Source: Peptoniphilus duerdenii ATCC BAA-1640
GTDB taxonomy: Bacteria; Bacillota; Clostridia; Tissierellales; Peptoniphilaceae
DNA length: 64,000 nucleotides
Assembly: GCF_000146345.1 (NCBI RefSeq)
Contig: NZ_GL397071.1
Coordinates: 1,567,504-1,631,503 of the forward strand
Direction: 5' to 3'
Shown here: positions 20,312 to 30,411 of the stretch, one piece after another
How positions within the stretch are numbered: position 1 is the first letter of the stretch
Layout of the letters: each line of letters opens with the position of its first letter
Program-made: the position numbers and the translations under genes
Notes under the pieces: generated by a model
The model's input: only the letters and a program-made list of their open reading frames with translations
Told to the model about the DNA's origin: nothing
Database searches by the model: none

Positions 20312-21279
20312 TATTTCGCATACTCCGGCTTCTTATTTAAATCATGGATACTTTTAATAAATCTAACTGTACCGCTTGGAAGTCTTAATACTAGTGTTTC
20401 GGTGGTAGCCTTGTTTCCTTTTAAATACTTAACTCCTTCTAAAAGTTCCCCAAAACTTACACCTGTTGCAGAAAATATTACATCATTTCCTTTAACTAGA
20501 TCATCAATCTTATAGATTTTATTTAAATCTGAATGAAGTTCTTTGCATCTTTTCATTTGATGTTCATCTGTAGGAAGTAATCTTCCTTGGAAATCTCCAT
20601 CTAAACACTTTAATGCTGCTGCTGCTATAACTCCTTCTGGAGCTCCGCCGATACCCATTACCATATCTACGCCTGAGCTTTCAAAACATGTTTCTATAGC
20701 AGTAAGTATATCTCCATCAGTAACCATCTTTATTCTGGCTCCTGTAGCTCTTATTTCTTCTACAAGTTTGTCATGTCTTTCTCTTTTTAAGACTGAAACT
20801 GTTATATCTTCAACTTTTTTTCCAAGAGCTTTAGCTACTCTATTTATATTGTTTTCTACTGAGTCTGTTAAATCGATGCATCCCTTTGCTCCAGGACCGC
20901 AAGCAATCTTGTCCATATAAACGTCGGGTGCATTAAGTAAACATCCTTTAGGTGCAGCTGCTAGTACTGAGATTGCATTATTCATACCATTTGCAATTGA
21001 GGTTGTACCATCTAGTGGATCAACTGCAATATCAACTTCATCTGCATTAGGTTTTTTGGTACCGATCTTTTCTCCAATATATAGCATTGGAGCTTCGTCA
21101 ATTTCTCCTTCACCTATTACTACTTCTCCATTGATATCTACTGTATCAAATAATCTTCTCATTGCATCAACGGCAGCGCCGTCAGCTTCGTTCTTTTTTC
21201 CTTGTCCTAAAAATGATCCAGCAGATAAAGCAGCAGCTTCTGTTGCCCTTGCAAGATTTAGTGCTAAATTTCTGTTCAT
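20311..21279 (-). CDS. glpX: Class II fructose-1,6-bisphosphatase GlpX
   Basis: This enzyme hydrolyses fructose 1,6-bisphosphate to fructose 6-phosphate in gluconeogenesis and the pentose phosphate route. Family motifs include [16 protein letters not shown] near residue 58, [18 protein letters not shown] near 82 (metal binding) and [19 protein letters not shown] near 207. The length of 322 residues is normal. It shares one base with the ends of both neighbours, and pairs functionally with the adjacent transaldolase in supplying pentose phosphates. Confidence 0.96.
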   Translation of the reverse strand: MNRNLALNLARATEAAALSAGSFLGQGKKNEADGAAVDAMRRLFDTVDINGEVVIGEGEIDEAPMLYIGEKIGTKKPNADEVDIAVDPLDGTTSIANGMNNAISVLAAAPKGCLLNAPDVYMDKIACGPGAKGCIDLTDSVENNINRVAKALGKKVEDITVSVLKRERHDKLVEEIRATGARIKMVTDGDILTAIETCFESSGVDMVMGIGGAPEGVIAAAALKCLDGDFQGRLLPTDEHQMKRCKELHSDLNKIYKIDDLVKGNDVIFSATGVSFGELLEGVKYLKGNKATTETLVLRLPSGTVRFIKSIHDLNKKPEYAK

Positions 21280-21932
21280 TATATCTCCTTTGTTTTTACA
21301 TCTTTAAAGTCTTCTAAAAATTTTATAAGACCACTATCTGTTAGTGGGTGCTTAACCATTTGTTTCATAACTTTTGTTGGAACAGTAGCAATATCTGCTC
21401 CAGCAAGCATAGAATCTACTATATGAGTAGTATTTCGAATACTAGCTGCAATTATTTTAGTTTCTATATTATAATTTCTAAAAATTGTTGAAATTTCTTC
21501 TATTAAAGCCTTTGATGACACTCCTATATCATCAAGCCTTCCTAAAAAAGGACTTACATATGTTGCTCCAGCCCTTGCTGCTAAAATAGCTTGTGATGCT
21601 GAAAAAACAAGTGTTACATTTGTCTTTATGTTCTCTTTTGAAAGTATGCTTGTAGCTTTTAAACCTTCTTCAGTCATAGGGATTTTTATTATAACATTTT
21701 CTTTTATTTTGGAAAGTATTCTCCCCTCTTTTACCATGCCATCTGCATCAGTAGATACTACTTCTGCAGAAACTGGTCCATCTACAATCTTAGATATTTC
21801 GTCTATAACCTCTTCAAATACCCTTCCCTCTTTTGCAATTAGCGAAGGATTTGTAGTAACTCCTTCAATAACTCCCCAGGAATTAATTTCTTTAATTTCT
21901 TCGATATTTGCTGTATCTAAAAAGAATTTCAC
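21279..21932 (-). CDS. tal: Small transaldolase / fructose-6-phosphate aldolase family
   Basis: A 217-residue MipB/TalC-type transaldolase, which moves a dihydroxyacetone unit between sugar phosphates through a lysine Schiff base. [15 protein letters not shown] and [13 protein letters not shown] are at the start, the catalytic lysine lies in [15 protein letters not shown] near 85, and [15 protein letters not shown] near 132 is typical. Whether it is a true transaldolase or a fructose-6-phosphate aldolase cannot be settled by eye. It is coupled to ispF upstream (4-nt overlap) and glpX downstream. Confidence 0.93.
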   Translation of the reverse strand: MKFFLDTANIEEIKEINSWGVIEGVTTNPSLIAKEGRVFEEVIDEISKIVDGPVSAEVVSTDADGMVKEGRILSKIKENVIIKIPMTEEGLKATSILSKENIKTNVTLVFSASQAILAARAGATYVSPFLGRLDDIGVSSKALIEEISTIFRNYNIETKIIAASIRNTTHIVDSMLAGADIATVPTKVMKQMVKHPLTDSGLIKFLEDFKDVKTKEI

Positions 21933-22417
21933 GCTTGATCCACCACCTTTTCTCCTAGTAATACTACCGCTTTAGCCGCTATTCCTTCACCGGTTCCTGT
22001 GAATCCTAAGCCTTCAGTAGTAGTGGCTTTTATAGAAATATTGCCTAGTGAAGTTTCTAGAGTATCCGCTATTTTTTTTCTCATTTCATCTCTATATGGG
22101 CTGAACTTAGGCTCATCTGCGATAATTACAGAATCAATATTTACAATATAAAAACCCTTGGTATTTATTATATCACTTACTTCTTTAAGTAAAACCAATG
22201 AACTAATATCTTTATATTTTGGGTCAGTATCAGGAAATATATATCCAATGTCGTTATAGCAAATTGCACCAAGCATTGCATCCATAATAGCATGTACTAA
22301 TACATCCGCATCAGAATGACCAAGAAGCCCCTTTTTATGTGGAATTTCTACTCCACCCATTATGAGTTTTCTTCCTTCTACCAATCTGTGGACATCGTAT
22401 CCTATGCCTATTCTCAT
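21929..22417 (-). CDS. ispF: 2-C-methyl-D-erythritol 2,4-cyclodiphosphate synthase IspF
   Basis: The fifth enzyme of the methylerythritol phosphate pathway. Metal ligands are in GIGYDVHRL (residues 4-12) and [15 protein letters not shown] (about 33-47), and the C-terminal [17 protein letters not shown] is conserved. The length of 162 residues is standard. It lies 13 nt after ispD, so two steps of the pathway are cotranscribed. Confidence 0.97.
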   Translation of the reverse strand: MRIGIGYDVHRLVEGRKLIMGGVEIPHKKGLLGHSDADVLVHAIMDAMLGAICYNDIGYIFPDTDPKYKDISSLVLLKEVSDIINTKGFYIVNIDSVIIADEPKFSPYRDEMRKKIADTLETSLGNISIKATTTEGLGFTGTGEGIAAKAVVLLGEKVVDQA

Positions 22418-22430
22418 AAATCCTCCTTTA

Positions 22431-23132
22431 TTAAATATCTGTACTATTTATTAAAACTTCAGCTATTAGTAAATCTTCTGGTGTAGTTATCTTTATATTT
22501 TTATAGCTTCCCATCAAAATTTTAACCTTGCCACCATTTTTTTCAACAAAACTTGCATCGTCAGTGCCTGTGAAGTCTTCTTCCATAAGCCTATTATAAG
22601 CTGATACTATAATATCTTTTAAAAATACTTGAGGCGTTTGAATTTGAAATAATTCACTTCTAACAGGTGTAAAATCTACATTCATATTTGATTTTGAAAC
22701 TTTGATTGTATCTTTTACAGGTACACCTACCACAAGTGATCCTGTTTCATTTACCTTTTCAATTGAAAGATCTATCAGCTCTGTATCTATAAATGGTCTA
22801 GCCCCATCATGTGTTAATACGATTTTAGTTTCTTCTGGTAAGTTTTTAAGTGCATTGAAGATTGAATCTGGCCTTGTTGAACCACCATAAACAATTTTGA
22901 ACTTCTTATTTAGCTTTAATTTCGACAAAACTTCTCCAAGATAGCTGATGTCAGTTTCTTTAATAACTACAATTATATAATCTACGTATTTTGATTTATC
23001 AAATTTTCTTAAAGTGTGTTCCAGAACAGGAGTGTTATCTATGGTTAAAAACTGTTTATTCAGTTTCCTTTTCATTCTTGTTCCCATTCCAGCCGCTGCT
23101 ATAATGGCAGTTACATAATTATCTAAATACAT
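22431..23132 (-). CDS. ispD: 2-C-methyl-D-erythritol 4-phosphate cytidylyltransferase IspD
   Basis: IspD joins CMP to methylerythritol phosphate. The nucleotide-binding N-terminus [31 protein letters not shown] near 105 and GTDDASFVE near 195 are diagnostic. The length of 233 residues is normal. It sits between the penicillin-binding protein gene (1 nt gap) and ispF. Confidence 0.97.
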   Translation of the reverse strand: MYLDNYVTAIIAAAGMGTRMKRKLNKQFLTIDNTPVLEHTLRKFDKSKYVDYIIVVIKETDISYLGEVLSKLKLNKKFKIVYGGSTRPDSIFNALKNLPEETKIVLTHDGARPFIDTELIDLSIEKVNETGSLVVGVPVKDTIKVSKSNMNVDFTPVRSELFQIQTPQVFLKDIIVSAYNRLMEEDFTGTDDASFVEKNGGKVKILMGSYKNIKITTPEDLLIAEVLINSTDI

Positions 23133-23133
23133 T

Positions 23134-24552
23134 TTAAATTCCTAAGTCTATGGAGTATTTCATGATATCTCCTGCTATTGGTGCTGCTATACTACCGCCG
23201 TAGTCATTTACATCTTCTAATACTACTGCTATGGCTATCTTAGGATCCTTAGCAGGTGCAAATCCGACAAACCAAGCGAAGTTTTCTTGTCCTTCTTGAG
23301 ATTTTTGAGCTGTACCAGTCTTACCTGCAATGCCATATCCCCTTCTATAAGCATTTCTACCTGAACCTGATCCTACTACTGCTAGCATATAGTCTTTGAT
23401 TTCAGCAGCTATTTCAGGAGTCAGAGCTTCACTTAATACCTCAGGTTCCTTTTTTAAAACTATTTCTCCCTTAGGACTTATAACAGATCCTACTAAATTC
23501 GGTTGCATCAATTTACCATCATTGGCTATCGCTGAAGCTACCATGCACATCTCAAGTGGAGTGGCAGAAACTGTTCCATGTCCTATACCTGAAGAAGCTA
23601 ATTCCGTTTTAGAAATATCATTATACTTAAATAATGAACCATGATATGGTAGGTCAAATTTAAAATTCTGGTTAAACATAAATCTATCTGCAGTCTTGCC
23701 TAGAGCTTCTGCTCCAAGATCAGTGGTCTTTTTAACAAAATAGGTATTTACAGAATTAACGAATGCAGATTTTAAATCAAGTTTTCCATAAGTTTTTTCT
23801 AGAGCATTCTTAAATACTCTACCATCTATTTCCTGGCTACCTTCATCAATATAGTTTTGGTCTATATGATTTTCTAATATAGAAGCCGCTGTTATTATTT
23901 TAAATGTAGATCCAGGTGGATATTTAGTCCAAATAGCTCTATTATAAAGAGCACCCTTATTTTGTTCTGATAGCGCCTTATTATCTTTTGCAATTGATTC
24001 AGAGTTAAAGTCAGGTAGAGAAACCATAGCAAGTATATCTCCTGTTTTTGGATCCATAGCTACGATTGCTCCTGCGGCTCCAGTTTTGCTCAGAATTTCT
24101 CTAGAATAGTTTTGTATATTTGTATTTGTGGTTAGGTAGACATTGTTTCCTTTATCTAGCTCTACTTTTTTATTGTAAACTGACTTCAAAACCTTAATTG
24201 ATCTAGGTACTTCTAATCCAAGCAAATAATTATCATAGCTTTTTTCAATGCCAGCTTTACCCATAACTTTGTCTGAATAGCCAATAATATGAGAATATGA
24301 AATTGGATAATTGTACTTTCTTATAGCTTTTGCTTTATCCCCTTCTGAATAAGCAAGAATATTGCCTTCTCTATCTAAGATAGATCCTCTCTCAATATTT
24401 TGTTCTATAATTGTTTCTCTTCTGTTCGCTGGATTGTCAATTATATTTTGTCCAACAAAAACAGTAAAATAACTTAGGTACAAAATAAGTGAAAGATATA
24501 AAACTATTACAGAAACAAGTACAACGAGTATTCTTTTATTATCTTTAAACAT
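23134..24552 (-). CDS. Class B penicillin-binding protein (PbpA/FtsI type)
   Basis: A peptidoglycan transpeptidase with one N-terminal membrane segment (about residues 9-29). After a short N-domain, the transpeptidase domain has SxxK as PPGSTFKI near 212, SxN as FVNSVNTYFV near 265, and KTG as GIAGKTGTAQK near 410. At 472 residues it is of the compact PbpA type often encoded beside ftsW/rodA and FHA genes. The partner SEDS gene lies 6 nt upstream in the operon, so the two probably form one glycosyltransferase-transpeptidase complex. Confidence 0.93.
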   Translation of the reverse strand: MFKDNKRILVVLVSVIVLYLSLILYLSYFTVFVGQNIIDNPANRRETIIEQNIERGSILDREGNILAYSEGDKAKAIRKYNYPISYSHIIGYSDKVMGKAGIEKSYDNYLLGLEVPRSIKVLKSVYNKKVELDKGNNVYLTTNTNIQNYSREILSKTGAAGAIVAMDPKTGDILAMVSLPDFNSESIAKDNKALSEQNKGALYNRAIWTKYPPGSTFKIITAASILENHIDQNYIDEGSQEIDGRVFKNALEKTYGKLDLKSAFVNSVNTYFVKKTTDLGAEALGKTADRFMFNQNFKFDLPYHGSLFKYNDISKTELASSGIGHGTVSATPLEMCMVASAIANDGKLMQPNLVGSVISPKGEIVLKKEPEVLSEALTPEIAAEIKDYMLAVVGSGSGRNAYRRGYGIAGKTGTAQKSQEGQENFAWFVGFAPAKDPKIAIAVVLEDVNDYGGSIAAPIAGDIMKYSIDLGI

Positions 24553-24558
24553 ACTACC

Positions 24559-25812
24559 TCACTCATATTTATACGACATATCTTCGCTTGCAACCTGAAG
24601 TATTGCCAGACAAATAAAACTACTAAGCATAGAAGAACCTCCGTATGATATAAACGGAAGTGTTATACCAGTCATAGGAATGAATTTTACAACTCCACCT
24701 ATGTTTAAAAATGCCTGAATAGCAAATAAAGTGCTGACACATATTGCTAGTATTCTATAAAATAGATACTCTTGACTAAGCGCAATTTTATAACCTCTAT
24801 ATGCAAGAAGCATGAACATCATAATAATTCCTATTCCAATAAATATTCCCATCTCTTCACAAATAAATGGAAATATTGAATCCGATTCTCTAACTGGAAC
24901 GAGACTTGGAAACCCTCTTCCTATTCCCTTTCCAAAGAATCCACCTTCAGCAATTGCAAAAAGTGACTGTACAATCTGTGCACCATATCTATATGGATCA
25001 TTCCATGGATTGACCCAAATTGATACTCTAACCTTTACGTGGTCAAATTGTGTGTATCCAAGTACAGATCCAAGTACAATTAAAATGAAATTTATTAGCA
25101 ATATTTTTCTATCATTTTCATAAATATATACTGTTACTAAATATAGTGAAAGAAAAATTACAGACATACCTAAATCTCTTTCGATAAATAATATGCCTAT
25201 AAAGAAATAAGTTATAAAAAGTAGATTATAAGCAGGCTTGTTTTTGTTTACAATGTCCATTTTATATCTATATTTTGTAAAATAAGAAGCTAATAAAAAC
25301 ATCATCAAAATCTTTGCAAACTCTGATGGTTGTACAGAAAATGAACCAATTCTAATCCAGTTGTAAGATCCATATTGTCTTCCCGTTTTAAAAACTACTG
25401 CAAAAATCAAAGTAGAAACTAAAAGAATAAAAATTCCTAATGCATAAAGCCTTGAATAATCCTCTAGTTTTCTAAATGCTCTTAACGCAAAATAGCAAAC
25501 ATAAAAAGAAAGAAGACCCAATAGAATCCAAACTAATTGCAAAAATCCCAAATGAGGACTTATTCTATAGATAGTTATGAGCCCAAGCGATAGAAGCATG
25601 GAAACTATCATAAATATATAGTTGTCCCCTTTTGAAATTCTTCCAAGTAGAAAATTAGATATATATATAATTAGGATTAATCCTACAAATAAAATAGTGA
25701 TATATATATCTATGTGATTATTGTTGTAAAAAAACAATAAAATAAATGCTAAAAGTTCAAATAATAATAGAAGATCTCTAGGTCGTCTAAGTCTAGTAAA
25801 AAAGCTTAACAT
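24559..25812 (-). CDS. SEDS peptidoglycan polymerase, FtsW/RodA family
   Basis: An integral membrane glycosyltransferase of 417 residues with about ten to twelve hydrophobic segments. Family motifs include SYNWIRIGSFSVQPSEFAKI near 150, GIGRGFPSLVPVRESDSIFP near 275-295 and TLPFISYGGSSML near the C-terminus. I cannot tell elongation (RodA) from division (FtsW) by eye; the FHA and PBP neighbours suit either. It lies 3 nt after the FHA gene. Confidence 0.93.
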   Translation of the reverse strand: MLSFFTRLRRPRDLLLLFELLAFILLFFYNNNHIDIYITILFVGLILIIYISNFLLGRISKGDNYIFMIVSMLLSLGLITIYRISPHLGFLQLVWILLGLLSFYVCYFALRAFRKLEDYSRLYALGIFILLVSTLIFAVVFKTGRQYGSYNWIRIGSFSVQPSEFAKILMMFLLASYFTKYRYKMDIVNKNKPAYNLLFITYFFIGILFIERDLGMSVIFLSLYLVTVYIYENDRKILLINFILIVLGSVLGYTQFDHVKVRVSIWVNPWNDPYRYGAQIVQSLFAIAEGGFFGKGIGRGFPSLVPVRESDSIFPFICEEMGIFIGIGIIMMFMLLAYRGYKIALSQEYLFYRILAICVSTLFAIQAFLNIGGVVKFIPMTGITLPFISYGGSSMLSSFICLAILQVASEDMSYKYE

Positions 25813-25815
25813 CCA

Positions 25816-26253
25816 CTACCCCCTATTATCAACGAATATAAATTGAATTAAACCTACACCTATGGTATCGCCATTTCTAAGCTCAATAATATCTTCTATT
25901 TTATTTCCATTTAAAAATGTACCATTTGCTGAGTTTAAATCCTCAATAAAATAAGAACCTTCATCTTCAAAAATTTGTAGATGAACCTTGCTTACAAAAT
26001 TATCTTTAATAGGAATTGTGCATCTGTTAGATCTTCCCATAGTAATTTTTTTGTCTAGAACATAGTATTCTTGCATTTTAAAACTAAGAGAATCAAGTCT
26101 ATTTACAACCTTTAGGTAACAGGAGTCTATACTCGCTCCTACCTCGCTCATAGATTTAATATCTAAATACATAAGTCTAATAATACTTATTATAAAAATA
26201 TAAATAATCACAATAAAAACATACTTAAGTACTTGTGAGACTATTTCAAACAT
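25816..26253 (-). CDS. Membrane-anchored FHA-domain protein
   Basis: The 145 residues have an N-terminal membrane segment (about 8-28) and a C-terminal forkhead-associated domain, recognised by TMGRSNRCTIPI near 70, VSKVHLQIF near 87 and DLNSANGTFLNG near 104. FHA domains bind phosphothreonine. Encoded first in an operon with FtsW/RodA and a PBP, it resembles FhaB/FipA-type proteins that link Ser/Thr kinases to wall synthesis in actinobacteria. No kinase gene is in the window. Confidence 0.9.
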   Translation of the reverse strand: MFEIVSQVLKYVFIVIIYIFIISIIRLMYLDIKSMSEVGASIDSCYLKVVNRLDSLSFKMQEYYVLDKKITMGRSNRCTIPIKDNFVSKVHLQIFEDEGSYFIEDLNSANGTFLNGNKIEDIIELRNGDTIGVGLIQFIFVDNRG

Positions 26254-26360
26254 ATTTCACCTCATTATTACTTACTTTATAATAACATAAAATCATTATT
26301 TTTTACATAGAAAGATATAGAATTACTGTAAAAATCAACTTTTTCCTCTTATTAAATCGA

Positions 26361-26389
26361 TTGAGAATAAAATTATCATATGATACAAT
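26361..26389 (+). promoter_or_regulatory. Promoter of recX
   Basis: TTGAGA (26361-26366), 17 bp, TACAAT (26384-26389), ending 15 bp before the recX ATG. GAGG precedes the start codon. Confidence 0.7.
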
Positions 26390-26404
26390 CGAAATGAGGT
26401 AAAT

Positions 26405-27004
26405 ATGAATATTTTAAAAATTAGCTTTGATAAAAACACAAAGAAATACATAGTAGAGACTGATAAGGATACTTTCTACGTATATGAATCAACTTTCGTA
26501 AAATTTAATTTATATGTTGGTAAGGAAATAAACGAAGAAATCTGCGAAAAATTTAGCTATTATGATAAATTTCACGAAGCCAAAACAATATCTTTTAAGT
26601 TTCTAAAAAATTTAAAGACTGAATTTGAACTTCGAATGAAGTTAAAAAATTCATATATAGATGATGAAATAATAGATGAAACTATTAAATATATATATAG
26701 TTTAGACTTACTAGATGATAAGGACTATGCTTATAGTTATGCTCAGGATAAGAGTAAATTTAACAGATGGGGCAAGAATAAAATTAAATATAAGTTAAAA
26801 GAAAAAGGAGTTCCTGATAAATATATAGATTCAGCCTTAGAAACAATTTCAGATGACAATGAACTAAAAAATATTAGAAAAGATAAAGAAGCTAAAGAAA
26901 GATCTCTTAAACCGGATGCTAAGAATAGAAAGGCTAAAATAATGAACTTTTTATACAGGCGTGGGTACAGTATAAGTTTAATTAATAAGGTTATCGATGA
27001 ATAA
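26405..27004 (+). CDS. recX: RecA regulatory protein RecX
   Basis: RecX modulates RecA filaments. The 199 residues are basic and helical with three-helix repeats; LKNLKTEFELRMKL, LLDDKDYAYSYAQDKS, RWGKNKIKYKLKEKGVPDKYI and IMNFLYRRGYSISLINKVI match the family pattern. The N-terminal 60 residues are an extension often seen in Firmicutes. It overlaps the GIY-YIG gene by 8 nt. No LexA box is seen at its promoter. Confidence 0.92.
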   Translation: MNILKISFDKNTKKYIVETDKDTFYVYESTFVKFNLYVGKEINEEICEKFSYYDKFHEAKTISFKFLKNLKTEFELRMKLKNSYIDDEIIDETIKYIYSLDLLDDKDYAYSYAQDKSKFNRWGKNKIKYKLKEKGVPDKYIDSALETISDDNELKNIRKDKEAKERSLKPDAKNRKAKIMNFLYRRGYSISLINKVIDE

Positions 27005-27260
27005 TTATTATGTTTATATATTAAAATGTAGGGATAATACCCTTTATACTGGTATAACTACGGACTTAGAGCAGAGACTTACTAAGCACAATCAAGGCAC
27101 AGGCGCAAAATATACTAGAGGTAGGACTCCTGTAGAGCTAGTTTACTATGAGAATGGATATACAAAATCAGAAGCTTTGAAAAGAGAAATAGCTATTAAA
27201 AAATTAACTAGAACAAAAAAAGAAAAATTAATAAATAGTTTTAATAACACAAAAAATTAA
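26997..27260 (+). CDS. GIY-YIG nuclease-domain protein (YhbQ/UPF0213 type)
   Basis: The 87 residues form one GIY-YIG domain: NNYYVYILKCRDNTLYTGIT with the paired Tyr motifs, EQRLTKHNQGTGAKYTRGR supplying the catalytic Arg, and the Glu in YTKSEALKREIAIKKL. Such small proteins are standalone structure-specific nucleases of uncertain role. The overlap with recX hints at a link to DNA repair, but this is inference. A bidirectional terminator follows at once. Confidence 0.92.
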   Translation: MNNYYVYILKCRDNTLYTGITTDLEQRLTKHNQGTGAKYTRGRTPVELVYYENGYTKSEALKREIAIKKLTRTKKEKLINSFNNTKN

Positions 27261-27298
27261 AAGAAGGTAGGTTTATAAAACTTACCTTCTTATTTTTT
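27261..27298. terminator. Bidirectional terminator between convergent units
   Basis: AAGAAGGTAGGTTT pairs with AAACTTACCTTCTT (27278-27291) around a 3-nt loop, with A/T runs on both sides. It separates the recX unit from the two-component operon. Confidence 0.88.
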
Positions 27299-27608
27299 AA
27301 TTGCTTACTATTCCAATAATTAGAGCAAATAATATGCTGACTAACCCTGCAGCAACACATGTTATAAATATAAAAATGTTGTTCAAACTAACAGGATCAA
27401 ACAGATTGTCTATTACTGAAAAAATCGAGAATAAGCCTACAAATATGAGTACAATTCCTGGTAGGTACTTAACAAATTTAAGCTTTCTAGCTACAAAATT
27501 AAGCACTAGAGTCACAAAAACCGCAACTCCTATAATGACCAATGCAACACCCATGTACTCAGTATTGCCTGGAAAAATTTCTGTTATTTTACTTAATAAT
27601 TTCCCCAT
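27297..27608 (-). CDS. Small membrane protein, three predicted TM segments
   Basis: The 103 residues carry hydrophobic segments at about 18-38, 48-65 and 75-100, so it is an integral membrane protein. I do not recognise the family. It is the last gene of the response regulator-kinase-lipoprotein operon, overlapping the lipoprotein gene by 20 nt, so it is probably translated with it and acts at the same membrane. Confidence 0.72.
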   Translation of the reverse strand: MGKLLSKITEIFPGNTEYMGVALVIIGVAVFVTLVLNFVARKLKFVKYLPGIVLIFVGLFSIFSVIDNLFDPVSLNNIFIFITCVAAGLVSILFALIIGIVSN

Positions 27609-29004
27609 TTGTTCCTCCCAATGTACTAATAAACTTCTGCCATGTATTAGTATAATCTCCTGTACTCCATTCAGTCATAATGGCTACTGGGTTCTTTATA
27701 TCATCTTTATAAATCTCTTTCTTATCTATCTTTCCTCTATCTAGATTATAAACCATTATCCTATTATTTTCCAAGGTTATAATAAATTTATTATTAGGAG
27801 TTGTAAAAGCATCTGTTACAGCAGGAAGTGTCTTTCTAATATTGATTATAGGTATGGACAAACTTTCATATTTAACAATCTTTTTAGGGACAAGTACATT
27901 TATATCGAAGTCAGTATACTTATCGTAGTCAACGTATTGCGCCCTGCCAAAGAATTTCCAAAAACCTCTATTTCTTCTAAGCCCAAAATTAAAATCATCT
28001 ATTATAACATTCTTGTCAGTAGAAATTTTGGATTTTGCACTTTCAGAAAATATTTTATCTCCATCTTCAAATAAGTCTTCAAGAGAAAGACTCTTATCGG
28101 CGTCTTCTCTACCTAATGACCTAAAATTTAAACTAATAAGCTCACCTTTTTGTGATTTTATATCCATTCCATAATAATCTGAACTTAGATAGTTTATTTC
28201 TTTCTTAGTTCCAGTGGCTTCATCTTTTGTAAGAGTCTTTTCAGAAACCATAGTTTTGCCTACTACATAATCACCATGATCCGTAGAATGCACTCCTACT
28301 TCTACAAATTCATTGTCTTTTGGACAGATAAGTTTATCTAACTTTTGAACTTCTTGTAGATTATTGCCTTCAAACTTGAAAAAATATGTTGCGTAGGAAA
28401 CCTTGTTATTTTCATTAAATTTCAGTCCTAAAAGAAATCCATTTAACGAATCCTTTTTGGAACCATCCATATAAACAAGTCCACTATCTACATTTCTAAG
28501 AACCATTTCTTCAAAATCTTTTCCATCTATATCGTCTTTGACTTTAGATAATTTAATAAATGAAGAACCCATTCCATTCATAACAACATATGTGTTTTCA
28601 GGACTTTCTTTAATTATCTCGCAAAAGAAATCACCACTACTATACACATCTATTACTTCCAACATATCACTTTTAATTTCTAATTTTTCTTTGTTAGTGT
28701 TGTATTTATTAAGTAAGTAATTGAGTGCATTTACATTCTTAACTTTAAAGTTAGGATTTTGGATATAGTACTCCCCAATAAGTGCGCCGTTTGTACTAAA
28801 TCCAACTTCTTTTCCTATGAAATCTTTTAAACCAAATGAATCTACAATATCTTTATTGTCAACGATTATTTTCGAAATAGTATATTGACCACTAAGTGGC
28901 GTGTTTGAAATTGTAGGTTTTTCAATTTCTGTAAACTCTTCTTTAATTATCGTGCAGCCTGTGAGCATGAAGATACATGTTATTATTAATAATATTCTTT
29001 TCAA
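27589..29004 (-). CDS. Lipoprotein of the two-component operon
   Basis: The 471-residue protein starts with a lipoprotein signal (LLIITCIFMLTGCTI; lipobox LTGC with Cys17), so it should be lipid-anchored outside the cytoplasmic membrane. The body has many beta-like segments without a domain I can name. It starts directly after the histidine kinase stop (no gap). Regulator, kinase and lipoprotein in a row suggest that it modulates or reports to the sensor; this is inference. Confidence 0.82.
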   Translation of the reverse strand: MKRILLIITCIFMLTGCTIIKEEFTEIEKPTISNTPLSGQYTISKIIVDNKDIVDSFGLKDFIGKEVGFSTNGALIGEYYIQNPNFKVKNVNALNYLLNKYNTNKEKLEIKSDMLEVIDVYSSGDFFCEIIKESPENTYVVMNGMGSSFIKLSKVKDDIDGKDFEEMVLRNVDSGLVYMDGSKKDSLNGFLLGLKFNENNKVSYATYFFKFEGNNLQEVQKLDKLICPKDNEFVEVGVHSTDHGDYVVGKTMVSEKTLTKDEATGTKKEINYLSSDYYGMDIKSQKGELISLNFRSLGREDADKSLSLEDLFEDGDKIFSESAKSKISTDKNVIIDDFNFGLRRNRGFWKFFGRAQYVDYDKYTDFDINVLVPKKIVKYESLSIPIINIRKTLPAVTDAFTTPNNKFIITLENNRIMVYNLDRGKIDKKEIYKDDIKNPVAIMTEWSTGDYTNTWQKFISTLGGTNGEIIK

Positions 29005-30411
29005 TTATGCTATTCCTTCTGTAACTATTGGTATCTTAACCTTAACCACAGTCCCAATATTTTCTTCTGAAAAAATATCTAAGGAACCGCCGTGAAGTTT
29101 TGCTATTTCTTCTGATATAGATAGTCCTAAGCCAGAATGACTTTTAGAATGTCTACCTTTATAAAACTTTTCTTTTACTAAGTTAATTTCATCTTTACTA
29201 ATTCCAACGCCATTATCAGATACAATTATGACGAAATTTTCGTCCTCAACTTCTGTTTTTATCTTAACCCATCCCTTTTCAGATGTGAATTTAATTGCGT
29301 TGTCAAGGAGATTAATTAGTATTTGCTTAATTCTGTTTTCATCTCCTACAGTTATAACTATGTCAGGATAAATTTCAGTTATAAACTCTAGTCCATTTAG
29401 ATTAGCACGAAGTTTCATCTGTTTTGCAACAGAAATAACTGTGGAGGTAATATTAAATGTATCCTTATCAAGAGTAATCCTTCCAGAGATGAAACGAGAA
29501 AAATCTAGTAAATCTTCTACCATTTTAGAAAGTCTATCAGATTCTTTTTCTATAATAGAAAGACCATCCTCCATAAGTTCTTCATTCTCCAATGAATCTT
29601 TTAAAACTACTGCCCACCCTTTAATGGATGTAAGTGGAGTTCTAAGTTCATGAGAAATAGAAGATATAAAATCATTTTTAATTTTATCTTTATTCACTAT
29701 TTCGTCAGCAAGCGCGTTCAAAGCATCAGCGAGTGACTCTATTTCATCTCCAGTTTTAATATTTGCCCGTGATTTATATTGACCATCGATGTACAGAGAA
29801 GCTATCGTAGTTAACTCTCTAATCGGTTTTACAATAGTGTCTGCTATATAAGTAGCTGCAGTAATTGCAATAATCATAACAATTGCAGAAAATGCAAATA
29901 TTGCTATTGCAGTATTAATAATTACGCTATTTTGAGATTTCAAACTTGATAAGAATCTCATATACCCAATAGTTTCGTTATTCGAATTTTCTATTTTACT
30001 AGTTACAGCAATGACAAACTCATTTCTTATATTATTCTTTCCTATCCAAGTTCCATAATTCTTTGTGTTTGCATCCCTAATATCAGAAGTATTTATTGGA
30101 TTTTTATCTGTAACTCCTATGTTATCCATAAGAATTACTCCATCTTTATTTAAGATTTGAATTTCTGATGGTACATCTAGAAATAATAAATCAATTTCAT
30201 CTGAAACAAGAGATTCTAAAGATCTATCAGCGTAGTTTTTATAATAATAGTCCATTGATATTTCAAGTCTATTTACTAGCTGACTTTCAACTGCCTTGTA
30301 GTAGAATTCCTTTATACCAAGTATTAAAAATATATCAGTTACAAGAACAACTAGAAGCGTAAGAATAGTAAAATTATTTCTTAACCTATTACTTATACTA
30401 TTTTTCATCAT
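29005..30411 (-). CDS. Sensor histidine kinase, HAMP type
   Basis: 468 residues. Two membrane segments (about 14-33 and 168-192) enclose an extracellular sensor domain of about 135 residues; a HAMP linker (about 190-245) follows, then the H-box FISSISHELRTPLTSIKG near 255, the N-box NLLDNAIKF near 365, IIVSDNGVGIS (G1) near 400 and HSGLGLSI (G2) near 427. It is the type of PhoR/WalK/ResE kinases. It overlaps the regulator gene by 14 nt. Its signal is unknown. Confidence 0.94.
   Translation of the reverse strand: MMKNSISNRLRNNFTILTLLVVLVTDIFLILGIKEFYYKAVESQLVNRLEISMDYYYKNYADRSLESLVSDEIDLLFLDVPSEIQILNKDGVILMDNIGVTDKNPINTSDIRDANTKNYGTWIGKNNIRNEFVIAVTSKIENSNNETIGYMRFLSSLKSQNSVIINTAIAIFAFSAIVMIIAITAATYIADTIVKPIRELTTIASLYIDGQYKSRANIKTGDEIESLADALNALADEIVNKDKIKNDFISSISHELRTPLTSIKGWAVVLKDSLENEELMEDGLSIIEKESDRLSKMVEDLLDFSRFISGRITLDKDTFNITSTVISVAKQMKLRANLNGLEFITEIYPDIVITVGDENRIKQILINLLDNAIKFTSEKGWVKIKTEVEDENFVIIVSDNGVGISKDEINLVKEKFYKGRHSKSHSGLGLSISEEIAKLHGGSLDIFSEENIGTVVKVKIPIVTEGIA

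Noticed and set aside
26352..26391. Inverted repeat CGATTG...CAATCG around the recX promoter, considered as an operator
   Set aside because: Only six bases per arm, 22 bp apart, and coinciding with promoter elements; it can easily arise by chance in AT-rich DNA.
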